DNA from: Pisolithus tinctorius
Lineage: Eukaryota; Basidiomycota; Agaricomycetes; Boletales; Pisolithaceae
Reading direction: 5' to 3'
Length of the DNA stretch: 64,000 bases
NCBI GenBank assembly: GCA_024663395.1
Contig: JANFAH010000001.1
Coordinates: 1,736,001 to 1,800,000 of the forward strand
Position numbers and translations under genes: made by a program. The notes below the pieces were generated by a model. That model did no database searches. It saw only the letters and a list, made by a program, of their open reading frames with translations, and was not told the DNA's origin. Positions 56,337-64,000 of this stretch are shown in pieces (the stretch's first letter is position 1; each line of letters opens with the position of its first letter).

Positions 56337-57395
56337 CTACTGGCCGAACTCTTTTCCCTGGCTCTTCATCTCATTGATCTGTTTGTCATAGAAGAAAGCC
56401 TGCATTTCTTCAAACGACATCTGGCAGAGAGCAGACTCTTGTGCTTCTTGGGTCATCTCCCATATGCTGGGCCTAGCAGGACCCTTTCCTTTAGTGCGAG
56501 GGCAATCATGTTTGTAGTGGTTGCCCTGGCAGTCGAAGCACTTGATGTGGGAAGGGACGGGACAAGGAGGGAAGCGAGCAGCACCGATTTCCATGGGGGT
56601 GCTGCGACCGGGTTGGGTACCAGTAGGAGTAAAGCATGGAGAATATGGGGGGTGGTTGTAGGAGGAACAGGGAGCGGGTTCGTCGGGGTAGTGATTATAT
56701 AAGAGTTTGAAGCGATCCCTGGCCAGGGCGGCCTCTCGGAACATGACGGTCATTTGGAGGTAGTTGCCCTGCATATATCCCCTCCTTAGGGCCTCTTTTA
56801 CAATGGCGGGGTGAACAGTGTTTTCTAATAGGAAGCCAGCAGTTTCATCGGTGACACGTCCCTGTACCTTCAAGGACTCGAACTTCGCATAGAATTCCTC
56901 GTAGCGAGAGTTCCCCTGGCGCATAGTGTGCATCTGAGCCTTGGCCCACTCAATGTCAGTCTGGGGGGCAAAGAACCTGTCAATATCCTTGATCATCTCG
57001 GCCATATCAGGCCATACTCCAGTAATGATGGCGAGGGAGAACTTGGCCTGAGCAAACCTTCCTGCTACAGGGCCTGTCATGCAGGACCATACTGCAGTAC
57101 ATTTATCTTGGGCAGTTGGTAGGGCAGTCCTATTCTGCGCAACCCATACCTTCATCTTCACCCACCACTCTGAGAACTTGGCCCGATCACCAGTGTACTG
57201 ACCTGGGTTGGCCATCACTTCTATCCTTCTTTGGATAACATCTGCAGGGAGGGCGTTCCATTGATTTCACTGACCTTCAATGGCTGTGATCATTCCTTGA
57301 GCGTCCCTTAGCTCGTTGCTTAGTCTGTAATTTTTGTCTCGAAGAGCGTCGAGGGTGTCGCGGAGCTTGGTAAGCTGGTCCTGGATGCCTTCCAT
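56337..57395 (-). pseudogene. Gypsy II gag, one TGA near amino end
   Basis: From ATG 57395 (MEGIQDQLTKLRDTLDALRD, heptad-like coiled coil) the frame is open except for TGA 57267-57269 in AIEGQ-stop-NQWNALPAD. After it come the capsid-like region (FSEWWVKMKVW, YEEFYAKFESL) and a zinc knuckle with non-standard spacing, CFDCQGNHYKHDC (C-x2-C-x3-H-x4-C). The frame closes at 56337. A shorter product could start at ATG 57215. Confidence 0.85.
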
Positions 57396-57702
57396 AGTGA
57401 TCTGGACGTCTTAGGGTGTGACGGGGATGGAGGTTGTAGTGGGGTCGCTGTGGTTCAGCGGGAAGTGAACAAGGGAAGATGGATTCGGTGGAGAAAGGGT
57501 AAGAGGGGGGTGGCGGAAGGGGGTAAAGGTTGTGGTTGAAGAGTGGAGTGAGCGAACGACGCTCAGGGATGTATGGGACGTAGAGGTTTGGGTCGGGTTC
57601 TGAGGCTGGGGGACTTGGCAAGTACACCCACGAGCCTTCGCAGAGGAAACGAGGAATGGTGACGAACAGTGTGAGGGTACAACGATGAGAAGCTAGTTCA
57701 AG
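57396..57702 (-). other. Gypsy II 5' leader
   Basis: Untranslated region between the 5' LTR and gag on the minus strand; Pro/Ser-rich frames exist but lack an ATG in the gag frame. No clear primer binding site was identified. Confidence 0.5.
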
Positions 57703-58096
57703 TGTGACGAGACCTAAACAACAGGGGTTGTTGTAGGCTCGCACCAAGAACCAACAGAAAGAATAGGAAGAAGAAAGAGGAGACGGCTTAGAAGCAGGCG
57801 GATTTAGGACTCGAAGACCCAAATGAACTAGCTTGGAGCTAGTTGGGTAATTGAGCAGCGATACTTATACTATAGTACATGAGGCAACGGTGAGGCATAC
57901 ATGAGGACTGTGACATCATGGTGATGTCATGATGATATCATAGTGGGGCAGAACGTGCTAGAAAGGAGAAGCATGGTGAAGGCGAGGCGAGGTCTAGACC
58001 AGGGGCCAGTCCGAGACCAAGAGACAAGATAAGAGGAAAAGATAAGATAAGATGGAAAGAAAAGAAGAGAGATGAAAAAGAGTACATATCGTAACA
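57703..58096 (-). repeat. Gypsy II 5' LTR (394 bp)
   Basis: Begins TGTGACGAGACC, ends ATCGTAACA; same length as the other LTR, no indels. Confidence 0.93.
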
Positions 58097-59150
58097 GCCC
58101 GTCCATAGTAAGATGTACCTGTCACAACATAAAGACGGGCCCTTCAATATATATCATTTACAGGGTCACAACACATGGACAGGCCCATCTAGTAAGATGC
58201 ACCCGTGTCACAACATAAAGATGGGCCTTTCAGCAAGGTCAATTACATGGTCACAGCACATGGATGGGCCCATCAATAGCAACATAAAGACGGGCCTGTC
58301 AGTAATATCATTTACAGTGTCACAGCACATAGACGGGCCCGTCTAGTAAGATACGCCCCTGTCGCAACATAAGGATGGGCCCGTCAGTAATATCAGTTAC
58401 ATGGTCACAATACATGGATGGGCCCATCTAATAGCAACACATATGCCTGTCACAACATAAAGATGGGCCCGTCAGTAATATCATTTACAATGTCACAACA
58501 CATGGACAGGCCTGTCAATAGCAACATGTATGCCTGTCGCAACATAAAGACAGGCCCATCAGTAATATCATTTACAATATCACAACACATAGACAGGCCC
58601 ATCTAGTAAGATGTGCCCCTGTCGCAACATAAGGATGGGCCCGTCAGTAATATCATTTTCAATGTCACAACACATGGACGGGCCTGTCAATAGCAACATG
58701 TATGCCTGTTGCAACATAAAGATGGGCCCGTCAGTGATATCATTTACAATGTCACAACACATGGACAGGCCTGTCAATAGCAAGATGTATGCCTGTCGCA
58801 ACATAAGGACAGGCCTGTCAGTAATATCATTTACAGTGTCACAACACATAGATGGGCCCGTCAGTAATATCAATTACATGGTCACAACACATGGATGGGC
58901 CCATCTAGAAAGATATGCCCCTGTCGCAACATAAGGATGGGCCCGTCAGTAATATCAATTACAAGGTCACAACACATGGACGATGGGCCCTTCAGCAGTA
59001 TTATTTATATGGTCATAACGTATGGATGGCCCTTCAGTAATATCTTTTATATCGCCATAAAACAAGGATGGGTCTGTCTAGTAAGATCCACCCCTGTCAC
59101 AACATAAGACGGGCCCAACACCAATAGCATGTATGGCGTCACAACATATT
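58097..59150. repeat. GGGCCC satellite, right block
   Basis: Continuation of 51604-52245. The cleanest part (58621-58880) has an 87-bp dimer: CTGTCGCAACATAAGG starts at about 58619, 58706 and 58793. Each half carries a palindrome around GGGCCC. Units become degenerate after about 58980. Confidence 0.85.
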
Positions 59151-59259
59151 GATTGGATCACAGTAAAATATTGAGGCAAGCGTCCCGACATGCCATAATT
59201 TTCCAACAAGCTGCAAGCGGCTCGCCCACTATACAACTCCGACCTCATCCACCCCAAGC

Positions 59260-60501
59260 ATGAATACTACACAAGACATGTCTAAAATCCCCCACGGATG
59301 GCGAATGGAACTAACAGACTGCATTGCATCATACATGAAAGCGAGGTTTCAAGAGGAGGTATTCAGCGGACCTCGCGCCCTTCCAGATATATCAATTCCA
59401 TTTCCGGTGTTATGTGAAGCAGATCACATATCGTCAGTAATCTCACAGGCCTATTGTCGCCCAAGTACATCCATCATAATGGTGCAATGGAAGTTTTCAT
59501 CTTTCTGCAGTCAATGTTGGGAAAAATCGGGGTGGAAAAACCTGCAATGCAGAAGCTGCTGAGAGATACACGGAAGTGACTGAGCCATCCATTCTGGTGA
59601 CCGACTCAAACACCATCCGCGTATGGTATTTGCCGGACACTCTCAGCCCAAAAAGAAGGGTAAGGAAATGCAGAATCTCATATTCTACTGACTGAATGGA
59701 ATGGCAGGCCGACGTATGGAACTGCCTTCATCTTCTGAGGGAACCACTGTGGGAGAGCATAAAGGCTTCCCCACAGGCATGGCGGACAGACAAGTCATAT
59801 TTCCATGATGATGCTGAGTTGAAAGGCACCATCAACCTGTCACCTGCATGGTTTCAACAGGGTCGTGGGGTGGGTGATCATTGCTTGCCTTGTAAATAAA
59901 GCGCTCATCTGTCTTGAAGCCCCAAAATGGCTTCCTGGAAGCCTCACGGCTGCTCAAATCCAGGACAGAAAACACTTCTACAAGGGAATGGGTCGACCAA
60001 ATGTCCGACACCAATGCCCTGTTATCTGCGATCCTGCATGTCATCCACCCATGAATGTATGCAGATGGCAGGGAAGCGTTGATCTGCCTTGGCAAACAGG
60101 CGGAACAGCGGGCGGATTCAGATATGAGCTCCATACTGCCGATATGGAGCTCCACGTATAGCAGCATGTCCATGATGGTGAATCGGGCAACTTGTTACCA
60201 CAGGGATATCAATGGACGGGATCCATGGTATGACCTGCTGGTAACTGTGGGCGACTACCTGCCTTTGGACTTTGTCATTCCAACACTGAATCTGCGGCTG
60301 CGCTACAACCCAGGGACCATCATTTCATTTTCAGGTTCAGCATTGGAGCATGGGGTGGGAGCTGTAGACGGTGACAGAGCATGCCTGGCATACTACATGC
60401 GTGCCAATGTACATCAGTCGGTGCACATTCCCATGTGTCAATCACCGTGGATGGATGACCTACTACCTAGACCAGTTGCAACTGGAGAACTGTTGATTTG
60501 A
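59260..60501 (+). pseudogene. TET/JBP-family 2-oxoglutarate Fe(II) dioxygenase, one TGA
   Basis: Starts at ATG 59260. Introns are likely near 59655-59707 and 59866-59911 (GTGGGT to AATAAAG). The catalytic part matches the fungal TET/JBP family: Fe-binding H and D in ATCYHRDINGRDPWYDLLV, VGDYLPLDFVIPTLNLRL, RYNPGTIISFSGSALEHGVG (second His), and Arg in GDRACLAYYMRANVH for 2-oxoglutarate. Upstream are WLPDTL-like and LSAILHVIHP segments. This family oxidises 5-methylcytosine (TET) or thymine (JBP). A TGA at 60052-60054, between VIHP and MYADGREAL, separates the amino part from the intact catalytic part; an ATG directly follows, so a shorter protein could still be made. Ends at 60501. Convergent with the gene at 60841-63422. 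Confidence 0.82.
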
Positions 60502-60509
60502 AGCTGCAA

Positions 60510-60835
60510 AATTTAATGTAAGATTTAGTAGGCAATGCGGATCTCATATTTTATTAGGATATGCTGGCTCTCAAACTTTGGATGGGTGGTGTTGCCAAGA
60601 TTTTGCAAATGGGCGGGTGCTTATACATCATAGATTGGGCGGGTACTCAGAGCTAAAGGGTTTGCATCAAAAACTGCAACAAAAGTAAAACTACTCAGGC
60701 CATCATGCAGATGGGTGGATTGTGAGACATCGCGTGGATGGGCAGGGGTTCAGACATCATGTGAATGGGTGGCATCTCATAAATGATCAACGTTTACAGC
60801 AATGTCTATACAACCAACTCCACAGTCAAAAACAC
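60510..60835. repeat. Degenerate GGGTGG-type repeat between convergent genes
   Basis: Irregularly spaced GGATGGGTGG, ATGGGCGGGTG, TTGGGCGGGTA, AGATGGGTGGATT and GAATGGGTGGCAT motifs on the plus strand at intervals of about 40-60 bp. No coding signal. Confidence 0.45.
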
Positions 60836-60840
60836 ATAAA

Positions 60841-63422
60841 CTATTGAAGTGGCATGCCCAACAACCTGTGCAATGCCCACCACCTAGCGTAGAAATGGTC
60901 GATTTGTTGACCCCGACTGCGGACAACATCGGCATATTTCTGAATATTTTCGATGCAGTAGTTTACCTGCTCCTTGATATGGCCATCGAGAGGGTCTGCG
61001 ATTGGCGCCTCAGGCAATGGCCATAAGCCCTGGGCCATCATCAACGATTTGCAGCGACGAGAATAAGCGGCATACCTTAAAAAAAACCCAAGCCGCAGAA
61101 AACAATCCTTTGCCTTGCAATCTTTGGGAATCCGCTGTGTATTCCTCGGAACAATATAGCCACCAAGGGAATGCAAAGCCAGAATTGGGATCAGCTGTGT
61201 GCGGGGTCCAATGTGGGATGATGGCGCTGATATTGTCAATTATGCAAAATGTGCTAAGGGGAATTAGCTGCATTTGCTCGCAGAAGCTAACCTCATCATC
61301 TTGGTGTCTGAGGTATGCATGGTAGCATGCTGGGAGGGGAGGAGTATAGCTGGCACACGACACCGTCACCAGAATCAAGCTATTAAGCTGATTCTGAAGG
61401 AATTATGTATCAGTCCCACATTGTGAAAAATTGATGTAAAACCTACCAAGTCCATCTCTAGGTTTGCAAACCAATGCGCGGGCCATCCTGCGATATCAGC
61501 AGTCTGCTTCAGATGTACAGAGGCCACCTCAATCTGGCATGCCAAGTAGACGATACCCATCTCTACCACAGACTGGTGAGATGGGTGTGATTGGCTGGCG
61601 ATGAATGGCTCCGGACAATTTTCAAAGGCGGAACACGGATAACGAACAACTTCCATCAAATCGAGCATATTGATGAGTCGAAGGCCCTGAGATGCTGCAC
61701 CATACTGGTCCCTTGCAGCTGTGCCCAATTCTCTTGCAATGGCATTTGCAGCACGCACAAGGTGCCTATCGAGGGTGGGATCGAATGGCATGTCGCTGGG
61801 AGTGGTGTTTCCGTGGTAGCGAGATACCGCGGCATGTAAGGCACGCAGGACTACAATTATCAACATCAACGGTGTATCAGATTAAGCTCATGCCCATACC
61901 CTGATCGCAACGTGGAACAGGTGCCAATCCCCATTGTTCCATTTGAAGAGATTGCTGTTCGGATGGAAGTTCACCTACATAATCGATGGATATCACCGAT
62001 CACACGAATGGAACCAAATAAATGCTCACCGTTGCATATTTCTTCGAAAAGATCCCTCATCTCTGATCGTTCAGGCATGCCAAAAGTCAAATGGTTTCCG
62101 CCATTGTCCTCATCCACTGTCAAGTCAAAAGATTCAACAGGTACATTTGAATCGAGCGGGGGAGGTGTTGGTTCCCTCATATCCTGCAATTGAGCAAGCA
62201 GGTTAGTCGGAGAATTGGGTCGAGGAGATGGGTCCCTCAGATTTGATGATTTGCGGGTGATGGGCAGAGGAGACGGTTCCCACTGTAGGGAACGAGTTCG
62301 AGTTCCCTAGGAGAATCCGTCTTGGTCAGGAGTTTAGGGGTGGAAGGACTTGTTTTATTTCTTGCCTTTGTTTTTGTGTTTGTACCCCTGGACTTGGTGA
62401 CGAGCAGCCGCGTCGCTGACTAAGCGCATGTGCTGTGTTTGCGTGAGTTCAGTTTACCAAAAGAAACAACCAGTACATGTCACAGGCCCTCAGTAGTAGG
62501 GTGATTTAGTCTCGCATTTCGGCAAGTTTTTGAAGTTAGATTTATTACTTTGGGGAGTACCCAAAGTGCCAGGAGGACTGGCAAGAGTATTAGACAGGCA
62601 CAGCTAAGTATCTTTTTTCTAGTTCGCATTTTTCAATTTTTTACTACACTTCTTTCTCCAGAGAGAACCTCCCTTTTGGGTCGAGCATTATACTCGCCCA
62701 TCATTACTGACTATTACTATTACTAGGTACTACTTATTTTACCTATTCCTACACTGCACATTCTGCAAGTCTGCCAGAAAATTGACCTGCATAGTCATGT
62801 CTTGTGCAGGTGTTGAAGACCCGTCCATCCTGTTCAATTTCTCATCTGTGACTGGCAGTGCCGATGGTTCCCACGCATTCAGCAATTGCTCGAGTAGATC
62901 CACGTTCATACCATCTGCTGGGGGAGCAGTTGGTTCCCGTTCATTCAGGAACCGATTCATCAAGTTTTCATGTGAATCCATTACTAGAAAATTAGTTTGT
63001 TCGTTAGCTTGAAGGGCAATCGTGCCAACTCACCAGCCACGATTCTGCCCTCTGCCAGAGCAGTTGGCTCCCTTTCCTGCAGGAACTGAGCCAGCAAACT
63101 TTCGGATGAATCTATAGCAAAAGAACTTTGTTGTTGAGCTTGGAGAGAAATCATGTTCACTCACCGGCCGTGATATCGATGTTTGACCCCGCCATATCCG
63201 CCCTTCCACTTGAGACAATTGGTGGCGGGGTTGGCTCTTGCAGCTCACGCAGTCATACTAGCCTCTCCTCCAGATTTTTGGACTGCTTCACGTGGGAGCT
63301 AGATTGCCTTGGCTCGATTGGTCTTACATTAGCTGTGGATGGCTTAGGTCGCTGGATCCAACAATGAAGACAACCTCACCTTGACAATGGAAACAAACTT
63401 GGCGGGACTGTTCGGTGGACAT
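60841..63422 (-). pseudogene. Multi-exon Glu-Pro-repeat gene, convergent with TET/JBP
   Basis: Possible start at ATG 63422 (MSTEQSRQVCFHC). The first half is built of similar exons separated by about 50-bp introns: LRELQEPTPPPIVSSG, SSESLLAQFLQEREPTALAE, ENLMNRFLNEREPTAPPADG, LLEQLLNAWEPSALPVTDE and LLAQLQDMREPTPPPLDS, a repeated leucine-rich helix followed by (R/W)EP(T/S). The second half (61970-60841) is different: PERSEMRDLFEEICNGEHLF, LGTAARDQYGAASQGLRLIN, LRHQDDEVSFCEQMQLIPLS and a carboxy end YARWWALHRLLGMPLQ. It is interrupted by TGA 63253-63255 and by a solo LTR at 62284-62753. Function unknown; I do not recognise the family. Confidence 0.5.
62284..62753. mobile_element. Solo LTR (470 bp), probably Copia
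   Basis: Inverted ends TGTAGGGAA and TTCCTACA, with no internal region. It splits the Glu-Pro-repeat gene between LADLQN and EPSPLP. No clear 5-bp duplication: left flank CCCAC, right flank CTGCA. Confidence 0.6.
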
Positions 63423-63429
63423 ATTTGAC

Positions 63430-64000
63430 AATGATGGGTTCACTGATAGCTCAATGATCAATCAAGATTTAAACTTGTAGGAACAATGGCGAGAATATCA
63501 TTCACACTGTGGGAAGCAAGGTTGGACAATGGCAGATGGAGCCAAATTTTGGGTAACAGCAACACATGGGAGATGAGCAGCAATATCTCCCTACATAGAT
63601 AGCTACCAGTCGCTTCCACATGGCCAATACGTAGACCTGTCCCGCTCAGCTCTCCGCTCAATTGTCCCACTTAACTATCCCTCTCTCCGATATCAAAGAC
63701 ACCTCTCACAACCACCATGGTGTCATGAGCTACCATACATTCCATACACTTGTATTCTAATGTGTAAAACTAGGCTAAGCCCTCTATAGACCGTACACGA
63801 GTTCCAAAAAAGGTTTCTGCTCTGAATGTTTGAGGGATTTGACAACTACTTCCACTTCTGATTGCTGCCTGTTTGCTTGCATGATCTCTTTGCATCAGGA
63901 GATGGAACATCTGCATCTGGCCTTGCAGGGGCCTTTCTGACACGAGGTGACTTCCAGGTGCTCCCAGGGACACCCTGTTTCACATTCGCAGATGCTGCAT
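63430..64000. other. Right end of window, nothing recognised
   Basis: Short open frames only, without recognisable motifs, conserved repeats or transposon ends. It may contain the upstream region of the gene starting at 63422. Confidence 0.4.

Larger units (their letters stand above)
52241..58101 (-). mobile_element. Gypsy chromovirus II, complete, minus strand
   Basis: LTRs at 52246-52639 and 57703-58096 (394 bp each) and a 5-bp duplication GCCCG (52241-52245 and 58097-58101) within the satellite. Gag, protease, RT, RNase H, integrase and chromodomain follow in order. The LTRs differ at 13 positions, 11 of them CpG transitions. Confidence 0.95.

Noticed and set aside
51604..59150. GGGCCC satellite as a CRISPR-like array
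   Set aside because: Spacers are not unique but part of the repeat, units are degenerate, and the host is a eukaryote.
1890..63255. TGA read as an amino acid (code change) to explain the TGA-only stops
   Set aside because: TGA also ends conserved genes (for example at 2615-2617 and 20393-20395), and CpG deamination explains the pattern and the LTR differences together.
1..64000. rRNA, tRNA, telomere repeats
   Set aside because: Scanned by eye for conserved stems and telomeric TTAGGG runs; none found, though a structured search could detect what I cannot.

Overview
The window looks like nuclear DNA of an Agaricomycete (mushroom-forming basidiomycete), perhaps a Boletales-like species; the species cannot be fixed from sequence alone. 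The evidence is about 45-60 bp GT-AG introns, the mix of transposons (KDZ, Plavaka, PIF/Harbinger, chromodomain Gypsy, Copia) and a fungal-type TET/JBP dioxygenase. I saw no rRNA, tRNA, CRISPR array or ordinary housekeeping gene. Nearly everything is a mobile element, or a gene fragment split by one.

Layout. 1-6700 is one arm of a large KDZ-family element (copy A), entered from the left edge, with the middle of its transposase deleted. 6701-7586 is a Myb/SANT-like gene fragment that copy A interrupts. 7930-9200 and 17608-18844 are two parts of a decayed minus-strand gene, separated by an 8.4 kb Plavaka element (9201-17607) carrying a transposase and a DUF6698-like gene. 18848-29065 is a PIF/Harbinger element with 89-bp inverted repeats, whose second gene is split by a complete Gypsy chromovirus (20999-27767). 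30175-47514 is a complete 17.34 kb KDZ element with matching ends and a 7-bp target duplication. Its left arm carries the KDZ transposase and a cargo gene; its right arm carries a different, frameshifted gene. Both arms end in 21-bp and 43-bp minisatellites. 47522-49270 is a diverged second copy of the decayed minus-strand gene. 49440-51600 holds a BED-finger fragment cut by a truncated Copia element. 51604-59150 is a GGGCCC-rich satellite split by a second complete Gypsy chromovirus (52241-58101). 59260-60501 is a TET/JBP dioxygenase gene, and 60841-63422 is a convergent multi-exon gene with repeated Glu-Pro motifs, itself broken by a solo LTR.

The strongest whole-window signal is how the sequence decays. 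The in-frame stops I found that interrupt otherwise readable transposon and accessory genes are TGA (14 sites), several where the family has arginine (CGA). Comparing the two LTRs of each Gypsy element by eye, 23 of 25 substitutions are CG to TG or CA. This is what deamination of methylated CpG produces, and the same window carries a member of the enzyme family that oxidises 5-methylcytosine, next to KDZ elements with which such genes are known to associate in fungi. The two-armed KDZ element, with shared leader and minisatellite ends but unrelated arm genes, is the best candidate for something undescribed.
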